Origin: Paenibacillaceae bacterium
Lineage (GTDB): Bacteria; Bacillota; Bacilli; Paenibacillales; NBRC-103111
Assembly: GCA_029256185.1 (NCBI GenBank)
Contig: JAQSYI010000006.1
Span: 1 to 64,000, forward strand
DNA length: 64,000 nucleotides
Direction of reading: 5' to 3'
Shown here: positions 1 to 7,879 of the stretch, one piece after another
Numbering within the stretch: position 1 is the first letter of the stretch
How the letters are laid out: each line of letters starts with the position of its first letter
The notes under the pieces: model-generated
What the model was told of the DNA's origin: nothing
Database searches by the model: none
The model's input: only the letters and a program-made list of their open reading frames with translations
Program-made: the position numbers and the translations under genes

Positions 1-1
1 C

Positions 2-94
2 AAGGAATTGGGGATTAGCCGCAGTTATGTATCACGGATTGAGAAGCGGGCGCTGATGAAGCTGTACCATGAATTTTATAAGGTGAGAAAATAA
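2..94 (+). CDS. Sporulation sigma factor (SigE/SigK type), C-terminal end only
   Basis: The window opens inside this gene. The 30 visible codons encode region 4.2 of a sigma-70 family factor: [20 protein letters not shown] followed by [10 protein letters not shown] and a TAA stop. This helix-turn-helix contacts the -35 element, and the wording is that of the mother-cell sporulation factors SigE and SigK; the fragment is too short to choose between them. The GC-rich hairpin at about 121-156 would serve as its terminator. From base 38 onward the sequence is repeated almost exactly at 2866-2986, where it is joined to a differently broken upstream part. Confidence 0.75.
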   Translation, partial: KELGISRSYVSRIEKRALMKLYHEFYKVRK

Positions 95-355
95 ACAAGC
101 GGTGGGCGTTCTGCCGCGCCTAAACGTTCCTCCGCCATTCGGACGGGGGGACGTTTTCAACTTCCCCAATGTGATCCATTTCAGCTGCTGCTCCGGGCTG
201 TCCGGAACCGTCTGCCTGCCATCCTTGTTGAGAAAGGCAAGCCCTTGAAGCATATGGCTGCTGATCCCGGAGAATTCCTCCGTCATATATTGACTGTGGT
301 ACGCTCGGCCAAAAGCGGAAATAAGGACAGTCAGCCGGGTCTCCTTTTGCGGCAT
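32..355 (-). pseudogene. Truncated SAM-dependent methyltransferase-like gene
   Basis: The best start is the ATG at 355, preceded by GGAGGA at a 7-nt spacing and by a good promoter (405-433). The first 66 or so residues (FGRAYHSQYMTEEFSGISSH, then LQGLAFLN) resemble the N-terminus of leucine-carboxyl-methyltransferase-like (LCM family) proteins, as I recall the family. After residue 66 the reading enters the antisense of the repeated hairpin and sigma-factor end, so the last 40 residues are junk. The usual family length is about 270 residues; the SAM-binding core is missing. I regard it as a remnant cut off by the rearrangement that placed the repeat here. The family call is tentative; the truncation is clear if that call holds. 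Confidence 0.5.
38..158 (+). repeat. 121-bp direct repeat, copy A
   Basis: Bases 38-158 match 2866-2986 (offset 2,828) with only a handful of mismatches, clustered around 100-116. Each copy carries the last codons of a sigma factor, its stop and the hairpin terminator. In copy B the hairpin also encodes the C-terminus of the convergent AraC gene. The repeat brackets about 2.7 kb that includes a truncated methyltransferase and the stalk/WG-repeat gene. Confidence 0.85.
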
Positions 356-404
356 GGCTTGTTCCTCCATATAAAAATGAGATTCCCCCGGCCAGGAGAA
401 CCTC

Positions 405-433
405 ATTATATACGGATATAATTAATGTGTAAA
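405..433 (-). promoter_or_regulatory. SigA-type promoter for the truncated methyltransferase
   Basis: Read on the minus strand: TTTACA (-35, 428-433), a 17-bp spacer, and TATAAT (-10, 405-410). This is close to consensus with ideal spacing, about 50 bp upstream of the ATG at 355. Confidence 0.65.
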
Positions 434-538
434 CTATAGCATAAATAAACTATTTTATTAATCTCGATTATGGATGGATTCGTCCTATGGAGGCTTCATT
501 GATGCGGTCTTTATTTATAGAAAGTATGAGCCTGCCAA

Positions 539-2422
539 TCACTGCGAATAACTCCATTCTATAAGCTTGCCGTCGGGAAGAAGGTAGAAGGAGCGGGAGC
601 CACGGTGTAGCACTCCCATCCCGTTGGCATACTTGGTGAAGGGCGTATGCTGATCCAAGAGGGTACCCTGCCCTATACTGTCCACAAAGTCATAGGAGCC
701 AGCTTCCGTTCTTCGTCCAGCCTTATTGATAAAATAAAAGCGATCATTCTGCTTTACCAGAGCTTTGCCGTTAAGGAAAGGGTATGCATAATCGAATTGC
801 ATGGGGATGACGATTTCTCCGGTGTGGTCGATATATCCGTACTTTTCTTCGTATGCAGCAGCGGCAAGGCCATCGTTGAAGCTGCCGGCATAAGCGAATA
901 CCGGCTCCAATACCGTGTCCCCCTTAGTATCAATGAATCCGACCAGTTGGTCACTGAATCGGGCCGGGGCATAAGGGCCTGTGAACTCGCCAATAGGGAT
1001 ACTGTCTAAGTCATCGTGGGCCAGAACCATCTCTCCCTTAGTGTTAATGAAGCCGCTCTGCTCTCCAGTTGCCCACGCCAATCCGTTAGTGAAGGAGTAG
1101 ATATGTTGGTATTTCGGTTCCAGGACAACCTCCCCCTCCCGATTAATAAGGCCGCATAAATCCCCTTCCCAAACGCTGGCTAATCCCTCTGAGAACGGAA
1201 GAGCCCAATCGTATTTTGGCGGTATAACAAATTCGCCTGTGGAATCGATATAGCCCCATTTCTTATCCTTGCCTATTAAAGCAAGCCCGTCGCGGAAATC
1301 ACCATAGAAAAAGTAGGGGATAAAATCAAAGGTAAACTTGAAGCTGCCAGTCTGGTCAATATATCCAGCTTGAGTAAGGTCCTTACTGATGGCGAAGGCC
1401 AATCCCTCCGAGAATGGGGAGGCTGTAAAGAATTTGGGGGCTATCGCCAGCTGTCCCGTGCTGTCAAAGTAACCCCAATGGCCGCCCTTATTATTGGAAA
1501 TGTTATAAGAGCCGCCTACATTAAAGGGCACGAGAACGATATCTCCCTGCGAACGCTCCACAATCCTCTTATTAGCGGTCATAAGCAGCTCAACGATAGC
1601 TTGGCCCCGCTTGAGGGCTATTGTATCGGTTGCTTTTTTTTGCAAGCTCACAGCTAGGTCTGTAATGGTGCCTGACTTGGAGGCATCTCCTGGATCGGCT
1701 CCATATTCCAGCAGCAGCTTGACTAATTCCGGGCTCCCGATTGTAGTGGCATACTCCAAGGGCTTCAGGTTACGTCCTTTGCTTGCCATACTGCGGTTAG
1801 GATCAGCGCCATAGCTTAACAGAAGCGCTATGAGCTCCATATCCTCATCGATTATGGCTGCATCCAGTGTCCTTAGTCCATTGTTACGGTCTGTAAAATT
1901 GGCGCTGCCCGAGTCCTCCAGCAGTTCTCTAACCTTCTCTGTATCCTGCCGCTGCACAGCAAGGAAGACGGGGTAGCCAGGATCGGTAATGACATCGGCG
2001 CGATGCTGGGAATCGTCCCATTCTACCGTGCCGCCCAGCGCCTCCAGGATGAAGCGGAGAGGGATGAAGACTGAACCGTTTTCAATACGGGGAGCGACAG
2101 GCATAATTACCGCTTTTTCATCAATCCGTGCCTCAGTGGAGCCAATCGTGAGAATAAGCTCAGACCTTGCTGTGCTGCATAAGATCGTCCCGGTTTGCTC
2201 CTCCCAATTCACCTCCACTTCCAGCGTCTCAAACAGCGGACGGAGCTGCACCAGCATATGCTCTTCTTCTGTAATAGGCGATTGAGTAAAGGGGACTCGA
2301 TAACCGTTGGCATAAACGGTGAGAGCTTGAGGCGGATTATCGGCATGCGCGGTCATCAGGGGCAAGGCTCCTACACCTATTGCCATGGCTAACAAGAGCT
2401 TGCGAGTAAGGGAAAAATACAA
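539..2422 (-). CDS. Secreted stalk-domain / ankyrin / WG-repeat protein
   Basis: A 627-residue protein starting at TTG (2420-2422) behind AAAGGGTG at about 7 nt. Residues 1-27 form a signal peptide ending in TAHA. Residues 30-150 are a copper-amine-oxidase N-terminal-like (stalk) domain, a beta-rich module common in Paenibacillus surface proteins, with the signature VFIPLRFILEALGGTVEWDD. Residues 145-260 hold ankyrin repeats (IALLLSYGADPN, LVKLLLEYGADPG). From about 305 to the end lie some eight WG (KWG) repeats, each like WGYIDSTGEFVIPPKYD. No catalytic motif is visible, so it is probably an extracellular binding or scaffold protein. It stands alone in reverse orientation between two sigma-factor fragments. 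The domain calls are secure; the role is unknown. Confidence 0.85.
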   Translation of the reverse strand: MYFSLTRKLLLAMAIGVGALPLMTAHADNPPQALTVYANGYRVPFTQSPITEEEHMLVQLRPLFETLEVEVNWEEQTGTILCSTARSELILTIGSTEARIDEKAVIMPVAPRIENGSVFIPLRFILEALGGTVEWDDSQHRADVITDPGYPVFLAVQRQDTEKVRELLEDSGSANFTDRNNGLRTLDAAIIDEDMELIALLLSYGADPNRSMASKGRNLKPLEYATTIGSPELVKLLLEYGADPGDASKSGTITDLAVSLQKKATDTIALKRGQAIVELLMTANKRIVERSQGDIVLVPFNVGGSYNISNNKGGHWGYFDSTGQLAIAPKFFTASPFSEGLAFAISKDLTQAGYIDQTGSFKFTFDFIPYFFYGDFRDGLALIGKDKKWGYIDSTGEFVIPPKYDWALPFSEGLASVWEGDLCGLINREGEVVLEPKYQHIYSFTNGLAWATGEQSGFINTKGEMVLAHDDLDSIPIGEFTGPYAPARFSDQLVGFIDTKGDTVLEPVFAYAGSFNDGLAAAAYEEKYGYIDHTGEIVIPMQFDYAYPFLNGKALVKQNDRFYFINKAGRRTEAGSYDFVDSIGQGTLLDQHTPFTKYANGMGVLHRGSRSFYLLPDGKLIEWSYSQ

Positions 2423-2584
2423 AGCGTAACACCCTTTCAGAAGAAATGTAGATAGAAAAAGAGATAAAGAAAGAGATAGTGCGGGAGCCGATATTGTTCT
2501 TCCGCAGGGCAGAATGATTGAGGTGTGCTTCGTCCATATGCTTGAAGTCTGGCTACAAATTCCCTTGCTTCATCAATTTATAAC

Positions 2585-2613
2585 ATTTTACCCGAATATT
2601 ATCATTAAAACAA
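2585..2613 (-). promoter_or_regulatory. Possible promoter for the stalk/WG-repeat gene
   Basis: On the minus strand TTGTTT (2608-2613) and TAAAAT (2585-2590) are 17 bp apart, about 165 bp upstream of the TTG start. The -35 is weak and the region is AT-rich, so this is tentative. Confidence 0.35.
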
Positions 2614-2700
2614 TAATCAGTTCTCATACAATACAGATAAATGGTTAAGTAGTAGCTGTGTAAGGAGGCTTGAAGGAGAGTAATTAAAGCTCGATCCCGA

Positions 2701-2922
2701 GAAGGATATCCGTATGCCGCGCCTTGGCCAGCGTCTGCACTTCATACACACGGGCGATTCGTTTGGGAAACGGGAGCGTGTCGGCTACGAGCAGACAAAA
2801 AATACACCCTTATCGACATCCCGGGCAGCGAGGCCGAAGATGTGGCGGAGACAGTGCAGATGAAGATTGAGAAGCGGGCGCTGATGAAGCTGTACCATGA
2901 ATTTTATAAGGTGAGAAAATAA
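2701..2922 (+). pseudogene. Decayed sporulation sigma-factor copy with internal deletion
   Basis: From about 2797 the frame ending at the TAA of 2920-2922 reads KKYTLIDIPGSEAEDVAETV and then [20 protein letters not shown]. In SigE/SigK proteins the first part (usually TLIDILG.EA.DV...VQLKIEK) lies about 60 residues before the second ([13 protein letters not shown]). Here they are fused at the shared I-E-K codons, removing the linker and the helix-turn-helix. Upstream of about 2790 the frame is degraded and no start is visible. The breakpoint at a short repeated motif (att gag aag) suggests deletion by microhomology. From 2866 the sequence is copy B of the 121-bp repeat. Confidence 0.6.
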
Positions 2923-2986
2923 ACAAGTGGTGGGCACTCAGCCGCACCTAAACGTTCCTCCGCCATTCGGACGGGGGGACGTTTTT
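2866..2986 (+). repeat. 121-bp direct repeat, copy B
   Basis: Partner of 38-158. This copy contains the sigma-factor 3' end and the terminator hairpin, whose minus strand encodes the last residues (KNVPPSEWRRNV) of the AraC gene, so one sequence serves as terminator for one gene and coding end of the other. Confidence 0.85.
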
Positions 2987-3817
2987 ATATTTTTTGAACA
3001 TGCGGCTGAAGTAATAGATATCGTTGAAGCCGGTCAGTTCGGCAATTTCGGACAAGGTCAGCGGCGTGCTGCGGAGGAGCTGCTCCGACATGTCGATGCG
3101 GACGGCATTCACGTAGTCGGTGACGGTCTTGCCGGTCAGCTCCTTGAAGAGCCGGCTGAAATGAAAGCGGCTGAGGCCCGCGGTCCGGGCGAGCTCTTCG
3201 ATGGTCAGCGATTCCCGGTAGCTCTCCTCGATCCGCCGGAAAACAGGATCAAACCGTTTCAGCCGGCGCATCCGCTCCAGGTATTCTTCGGCGGCCAGAC
3301 TGGTGGCGGTGTGGCTGCGGACCAAGAGCGCCAACAGCCCGTACAGCTGGGATTTCACCGCCAACTCGTAGCCGGTCTCACGCCTGTCCAGTTCACCGAT
3401 CAGCGTGAGCAAGCAGGCGCGCAGCGTCTCGTCGCTTCCGATCTTGTTGCAAAACAGCAGCCGATTCTGGATAAGCGGGGTAATGAACTTGGTCTCCACC
3501 GCATCCGTGGAACGGCTGTGGAGCAGTGAAGGGTCGCAAATAAGCGCATAATAGAACAAATCCTCCGATTGGGCGATCAAGGAGTGAAGCTCGTTGCTGT
3601 TCACGACGATGATATCTCCGGCACCGGCTTTCATCACAACATTTCCGCAGGTGACAGAAGCTTCCCCTTTCATGAAAACCAGGATTTCAATATGCGCATG
3701 CCAATGATGCCGGAATATGGGCTGGCCTGGCCATTTCGCCCTGCAGCGGTGGACCTTGATGGGGAAATGGGGATCGGGCATATCCATGGCCTCCCGGAGG
3801 GCCGCCTGCTTTTCCAT
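2948..3817 (-). CDS. AraC family regulator with cupin sensor domain
   Basis: I place the start at the ATG of 3815-3817 (MEKQAALREAMDM) because AGGTGA sits 5 nt upstream; a longer frame to 3862 lacks a site. The protein is 289 residues. Residues about 20-100 form an AraC-type cupin with metal-binding-like histidines (PIFRHHWHAHIEI, then ITVVNSNELH-like text), expected to bind a small sugar or derivative. The last 100 residues are two helix-turn-helix motifs (ELARTAGLSRFHFSRLFKEL and LSEIAELTGFNDIYYFSRMF). It is cytoplasmic, with no membrane segment. It is transcribed divergently from the oxidoreductase/isomerase operon starting at 3969, which it probably controls from the roughly 150-bp shared region. 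Confidence 0.88.
   Translation of the reverse strand: MEKQAALREAMDMPDPHFPIKVHRCRAKWPGQPIFRHHWHAHIEILVFMKGEASVTCGNVVMKAGAGDIIVVNSNELHSLIAQSEDLFYYALICDPSLLHSRSTDAVETKFITPLIQNRLLFCNKIGSDETLRACLLTLIGELDRRETGYELAVKSQLYGLLALLVRSHTATSLAAEEYLERMRRLKRFDPVFRRIEESYRESLTIEELARTAGLSRFHFSRLFKELTGKTVTDYVNAVRIDMSEQLLRSTPLTLSEIAELTGFNDIYYFSRMFKKYKNVPPSEWRRNV
2949..2996 (+). terminator. Terminator overlapping the 3' end of the AraC gene
   Basis: AAACGTTCCTCCG pairs with CGGGGGGACGTTT, followed by a run rich in T (tttttatattttttg). It terminates rightward transcription from the sigma-factor side and lies inside the coding end of the convergent AraC gene. Confidence 0.6.
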
Positions 3818-3968
3818 ACGTTCACCTCGCGAACATCGCACAATAATACAAAGCAACAGCATGGCTGGTCATGGTGTTACTCTTTGCATTCATTATAATC
3901 GGAAATAAGGGTGAACGCGATCCCCAATTGAAGCAGCCGAAATGCCAGAATGGAAGGAGCGGAAACAG

Positions 3969-5027
3969 ATGGACAAATTGAACATTGCCTTGATCGGGGC
4001 AGGCTCGATCTCGGGCTCCCATGGCCAGGCCTATGAACGGAATCCCCATGCGGTACTTGCCGCCGTTTGCGACTTGAATGAGGAACGGGCCCGTCAGGCA
4101 GCCAAACGGTACGGATGCCGGAAGGTTACCACCGATTATCGTGAGATTATGGCCGATTCGGATATCGATGCCGTGAGCGTCTGTACGTGGAACAATGCCC
4201 ATGCGGAGATCAGCATTGCGGCCCTGCAGGCGGGCAAGCACGTGCTGGTGGAGAAGCCTCTCTGCATGTCGGTGGAGGAAGCGCTGCGGGTCCGGGAGGC
4301 AGCCAGGGCTTCGGACCGGGTCCTGCAGGTGGGCTTCGTCCGCAGATATGACCCGAATGCGCAGATGCTGAAGCGTTTTGCAGATGCGGGCGAATTCGGC
4401 GATATTTATTATGCGAAGGCGTCCTCCATCCGGAGGCTCGGCAATCCCGGCGGATGGTTCTCCGACATTGCCCGGTCTGGAGGCGGGCCGCTTATCGACA
4501 TTGGCGTCCATGTCATTGATCTGAGCTGGTACATGATGGGCAAGCCCAAGCCGGTGTCCGTCAGCGCCAATGTATACCGGAAGCTGGGGAACCGCTCGAA
4601 TGTGCGCGGGCTGACCTTCTACAGGGCCGCCGATTACAACGCGGATCTCAATACGGTGGAGGATATGGCCAATGCCCTGATCCGCTTCGAGAATGGAGCG
4701 TCGCTGATGGTGGATGTCAGCTTTACGCTTCACGCGAAGCAGGATCGCACCTCTGTTTCCCTTTACGGTGAAAAAGGCGGCTTCGAGCTCGACCCGGAGC
4801 TGCAGATCATAACCGAGAAGCATGATACCATCCTGAACATTTCACCGCAAACGGATCATAAGGGCTTTCACTTCGAAGCGGCTTTTCAGAATGAAATCGA
4901 TTGTTTTATCAGCTGTATTCTTACAGGCCAAGAGCCGGTCAGCCCGGTGGAGGACGGTGTGGAAGTCATGAAAATGCTGTGCGGCATTTACGAATCGGCC
5001 GCCCAAGGATGTGAGATCCGGCTATGA
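3969..5027 (+). CDS. Gfo/Idh/MocA family NAD(P)-dependent oxidoreductase
   Basis: The start is the ATG at 3969 (MDKLNIALIGAGSISGSHG), preceded by AAGGAG; a 9-codon-longer start lacks a site. The protein is 352 residues, usual for the family. The N-terminal Rossmann fold carries GAGSISGSHG for the dinucleotide, followed by the family EKPL signature (HVLVEKPLC, about residue 95) whose Lys is catalytic in relatives. The C-terminal alpha/beta domain holds GGGPLIDIGVHVIDL with the expected Asp/His. Such enzymes oxidise or reduce sugars, inositols and amino-sugars in the cytoplasm. A TATAAT at 3894-3899 may be its -10. Its stop overlaps the next start by four bases (ATGA), so the two are translationally coupled. 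Confidence 0.9.
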   Translation: MDKLNIALIGAGSISGSHGQAYERNPHAVLAAVCDLNEERARQAAKRYGCRKVTTDYREIMADSDIDAVSVCTWNNAHAEISIAALQAGKHVLVEKPLCMSVEEALRVREAARASDRVLQVGFVRRYDPNAQMLKRFADAGEFGDIYYAKASSIRRLGNPGGWFSDIARSGGGPLIDIGVHVIDLSWYMMGKPKPVSVSANVYRKLGNRSNVRGLTFYRAADYNADLNTVEDMANALIRFENGASLMVDVSFTLHAKQDRTSVSLYGEKGGFELDPELQIITEKHDTILNISPQTDHKGFHFEAAFQNEIDCFISCILTGQEPVSPVEDGVEVMKMLCGIYESAAQGCEIRL

Positions 5028-5887
5028 AACTGGGAGTGAGCACCTACAGTCTGTCCCAGGCCATTGTGTCCGCTGAATTGTCCGTGCCCGATTGCATTTC
5101 CCTGATTGCCGAAATGGGAGGCGAGCATGCGGAAATCGTGCCGGTAGGCTTCAGCCTGACCGACCAGCCCGCGCTGGTCGGCGCCATCATCCAACGGGCG
5201 GAAGAGGCAGGCATCGAGCTGTCGGGGTACTGTGTCGGCGCCAACTTTGCAGATCTGGATGGCAAGGCGTTCGAAGCTGAGGTCAGACGTGTTATGGGTC
5301 ACGTGGAGATTGCGTCAGCGCTGGGTGTGAAACGGATGCGCCATGATGTTGCATCATCTTCCGATGTGTCGGTCCGCCATTTTCTCGCCCAGCTTCCCCG
5401 GCTGGCCGAGGCCTGCCGCCGGATTGCCGATTATGCGGCGGGGTTCGGGATTACGACCAGCGTCGAGAACCACGGCTACTTCATCCAAGCCAGCGAACGG
5501 GTGCAGGCGCTGCTGCATGCGGTGGACCGTCCCAATTTCAAAACCACCCTGGATGTGGGTAATTTTCTCTGCGTGGACGAAGCTCCGGCGGCAGCGGCGG
5601 GCCGCAATATCGGCTTCGCGTCGATGGTTCATATCAAGGATTTCTATTACCGGCCGGCCGAGCGGAATCCGGGGGAGGGATGGTTTGCCACAAGCGGTGG
5701 GAACTGGCTGCGCGGCGCCATCTCCGGCCACGGCGACATCGATCTGAAGCGGGTACTGGGCATCGTGAAGCGCTCCGGATATGACGGGTATCTGTCCCTT
5801 GAATTCGAAGGCATGGAGGAATGCCGTACCGGTACGAGGCTTGGACTGAACAGTGTAAGACGGATTTGGAACGAGATTGAACTTTAA
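5024..5887 (+). CDS. Sugar phosphate isomerase/epimerase, TIM barrel (first)
   Basis: A 287-residue xylose-isomerase-like TIM-barrel protein (AP_endonuc_2 superfamily). Motifs that fit the metal site are TSVENHGYF (Glu, about 150), TLDVGNF (Asp, about 185), MVHIKDFYY (His/Asp, about 208) and SLEFEG (Glu, about 265). Relatives interconvert ketoses, keto-inositols or 3-keto sugars. Start and stop overlap the upstream oxidoreductase (ATGA), and a paralogue follows directly. The pairing of a Gfo/Idh dehydrogenase with two isomerases is typical of inositol or 3-keto-glycoside catabolism, but the exact substrate cannot be told. Confidence 0.87.
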   Translation: MKLGVSTYSLSQAIVSAELSVPDCISLIAEMGGEHAEIVPVGFSLTDQPALVGAIIQRAEEAGIELSGYCVGANFADLDGKAFEAEVRRVMGHVEIASALGVKRMRHDVASSSDVSVRHFLAQLPRLAEACRRIADYAAGFGITTSVENHGYFIQASERVQALLHAVDRPNFKTTLDVGNFLCVDEAPAAAAGRNIGFASMVHIKDFYYRPAERNPGEGWFATSGGNWLRGAISGHGDIDLKRVLGIVKRSGYDGYLSLEFEGMEECRTGTRLGLNSVRRIWNEIEL

Positions 5888-5903
5888 CCGGGAGGAATTA
5901 CCC

Positions 5904-6785
5904 ATGATAACGAACAAAATCGGAGTGATTGCGGACAGCTTTCGCGTTGGCGTGAAGGCTGGCTTGCTCAAAGCGAAGCTGGTCGGGGCCGAGGGCGTTC
6001 AATTGTATGCGGTGCAAGGCGAGCTGGACCCGGCCAACCTGACGCAGCAGGCCCGGAAGGAGCTGCGGGCGTACATCGCATCGCTGGGCTTGGAAATATC
6101 GGCCCTTGTCGGGGATTTGGGCGGCCACGGCTTCCAGAACCCGGAGGCTAATCCGGCCAAAATCGAAAAGTCCAAGCGGATTCTTGATTTGGCCCTCGAC
6201 CTGGACACCAACGTAGTGACGACGCATATTGGCATCGTGCCGGACGACCGGAACGGACGGATCTATCACACCATGCACGAGGCCTGCGAGGAGTTGGCGG
6301 CTTATGCGCACGGCATGAATGCCCATTTTGCCATCGAAACAGGGCCGGAAACAGCCGCTCATCTGAGGGCATTTTTGGATGGACTGGGCTCTCACGGGGT
6401 GGCGGTCAATTTTGATCCGGCCAATATGGTGATGGTTACCGGCGATGATCCGGTCCGCGGGGTTCATATTCTGAAGGACTATATCGTTCATACCCACGCC
6501 AAGGATGGAATCCGGCTGCGCCCGGTCGATCCGCGGTATGTATACGGAGGTTACGGACTGGAGGGCCTGGACCATGAGAGGATCGCGGAGCAGGCCGAGA
6601 AGGGTGATGCCTTCCGTGAGGTTCCTCTCGGCGAGGGCAGCGTGGATTGGACGGCTTATCTTCAGGCGCTGAAGGATATTGGCTACCATGGCTATCTGAC
6701 CATTGAGAGAGAGGTGGGCACGAACCCGGAGGCGGACATCACGAAGGCAGTCCAGTTTCTGAAGCAGTTCCGGGCGGAGAATTAA
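5904..6785 (+). CDS. Sugar phosphate isomerase/epimerase, TIM barrel (second)
   Basis: The ATG at 5904 (MITNKIGVIADSF) follows GGGAGGAATTACCC; a longer start inside the previous gene lacks a site. The 293-residue product has the same fold as its neighbour, with FAIETGPETA (Glu), AVNFDPANMV (Asp), VHTHAKDGI (His/Asp) and LTIEREVG (Glu) as probable metal ligands. It shares little wording with the preceding protein, so the two are distant paralogues rather than a recent duplication. It is the last gene of the operon; a terminator follows at 6838-6870. Confidence 0.87.
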   Translation: MITNKIGVIADSFRVGVKAGLLKAKLVGAEGVQLYAVQGELDPANLTQQARKELRAYIASLGLEISALVGDLGGHGFQNPEANPAKIEKSKRILDLALDLDTNVVTTHIGIVPDDRNGRIYHTMHEACEELAAYAHGMNAHFAIETGPETAAHLRAFLDGLGSHGVAVNFDPANMVMVTGDDPVRGVHILKDYIVHTHAKDGIRLRPVDPRYVYGGYGLEGLDHERIAEQAEKGDAFREVPLGEGSVDWTAYLQALKDIGYHGYLTIEREVGTNPEADITKAVQFLKQFRAEN

Positions 6786-6793
6786 GGCAGGAA

Positions 6794-6870
6794 GGGAGTC
6801 TGCCAAAACGGCTCCTCCCCATAATGATTGCAGGTGAAACAGGCTGTCCTAAATCGGGACGGTCTTGTTT
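6794..6870 (+). repeat. 77-bp terminator repeat, copy A
   Basis: Matches 7638-7715 (offset 844) with a few mismatches, sharing cctccccataat and attgcaggtgaaacaggctg. The two copies flank the toxin-antitoxin relic. Confidence 0.85.
6838..6870 (+). terminator. Terminator of the oxidoreductase/isomerase operon
   Basis: AAACAGGCTGTCC pairs with GGGACGGTCTTGTTT across a short loop. It lies about 50 bp after the last stop. Confidence 0.55.
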
Positions 6871-6916
6871 GAGGTGCTTCATGCAAATAAGGGCTTCTGG
6901 GGATGTGGTTGACGTT

Positions 6917-6944
6917 TTTACATTTTCATGTCCAATGATATAAT
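6917..6944 (+). promoter_or_regulatory. Promoter of the toxin-antitoxin relic
   Basis: TTTACA (6917-6922) and TATAAT (6939-6944) are separated by 16 bp, 25 bp before the ATG at 6969. Confidence 0.6.
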
Positions 6945-6968
6945 TTACTTAAGAAGGGAGGTGCCTTT

Positions 6969-7247
6969 ATGGCACGTCGATACAACCGGCACGAAATTGA
7001 AACCATCTTAGATACAATCAGAACTCATCTGCAGCATAAAAATAGATTGGATTATATGGAATTAGAGGAGAGAGAGGAGACTATTATTTTGAAATGGACA
7101 TCAAAGAAATCGGCTATTGAGAAAAAGGCTTTACTTGAAGAGCTTGCCGGCAGCGGATTGCAGCATAGCCAAGAAGCAATAGATGACGCTATTGCGATTG
7201 CTCAACGTGAAGGAGACGATGACAGGGAGGATATTTATTTTGGCTAA
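6969..7247 (+). CDS. Probable antitoxin of a type II toxin-antitoxin pair
   Basis: A 92-residue, charged, mostly helical protein (MARRYNRHEIETILDTIRTH at the start) with AAGGGAGGT 6 nt upstream. I do not recognise the DNA-binding family. The antitoxin role is inferred from position and translational coupling: its end overlaps the start of a PIN-domain toxin gene, the usual VapB-VapC order. It has its own promoter, as antitoxin operons do. Because the toxin is broken, this gene may now be an orphan. Confidence 0.6.
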   Translation: MARRYNRHEIETILDTIRTHLQHKNRLDYMELEEREETIILKWTSKKSAIEKKALLEELAGSGLQHSQEAIDDAIAIAQREGDDDREDIYFG

Positions 7248-7637
7248 TGTCATTTTTGACACCAATATTTATATTTTTCACTCATTTAGATATAAGGATG
7301 CCATAGAGGTTTGGGAAAAGCAATCGATCAGCAGCCTTTACTGAGGGCACAACGAGAGAAATATATCTCTTTGGCTGATGAGATTATAGCAGTTGATGAG
7401 ATCATTGCCCGAAAAGCGGCCGAGTTGCGTAGGGCATGGAAAATGCATACCGGGAAAGCATTGAAACTGCCAGATGCTCTAATAGCTGCTACAGCAATTG
7501 AGAACGATGCGGCTCTCATTAGCAACAATGACAGGGACTTTAATTTTATTAAAGAGTATCACGGACTGAACTACAGTAATCCGATACAAGACCAAGCGCA
7601 TCTAATGAACTTTATTCAAGCGCAAATGAACAAATAG
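7240..7637 (+). pseudogene. VapC-like PIN-domain toxin, broken by an internal deletion
   Basis: The start is a TTG at 7240 behind GGGAGG, overlapping the antitoxin stop. The frame reads LANVIFDTNIYIFHSFRYKD with the first PIN aspartate, then hits TGA at 7342-7344. The rest is in another frame from about 7318: QREKYISLADEIIAVDEIIA, then KLPDALIAATAI and SNNDRDF, which supply the later acidic residues. PIN toxins usually have about 15-20 more residues (the second helix with its Glu) between these parts, so an out-of-frame deletion near 7335 is likely. Intact relatives cleave RNA; this copy should be inactive. Confidence 0.72.
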
Positions 7638-7715
7638 GGGAGTCTCCCTGAACGGTTCCTCCCCATAATCATTGCAGGTGAAACAGGCTGTCCTAATCCG
7701 GGACGTCTGTTTTTA
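7638..7715 (+). repeat. 77-bp terminator repeat, copy B
   Basis: Second copy of 6794-6870, starting at the stop of the broken toxin gene. Confidence 0.85.
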
Positions 7716-7722
7716 TTTTTTC
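7682..7722 (+). terminator. Rho-independent terminator after the toxin relic
   Basis: AACAGGCTGTCC pairs with GGGACGTCTGTT and is followed by tttatttttt. This copy has the better T-tract. Confidence 0.7.
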
Positions 7723-7830
7723 AGCAAAACTGCAGTATGGCTGAAAATGACATCCGCATCATTCGCCGCCGCGGGATGGGAAATTAATGGAGGAGTTACG
7801 GAGCTCCCTTAGCCATAGCTATTTGCATAG

Positions 7831-7862
7831 CCATTATGTATAATTCAATTATACAATAATGG
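7831..7862. promoter_or_regulatory. Inverted repeat in front of the membrane AraC gene
   Basis: CCATTATGTATAATT faces AATTATACAATAATGG with one extra base in the right arm. It ends 17 bp before the start codon and just before the SD, so it could be an operator (perhaps autoregulatory) or an mRNA hairpin. Confidence 0.45.
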
Positions 7863-7879
7863 TTATACTGGGGTGATTT

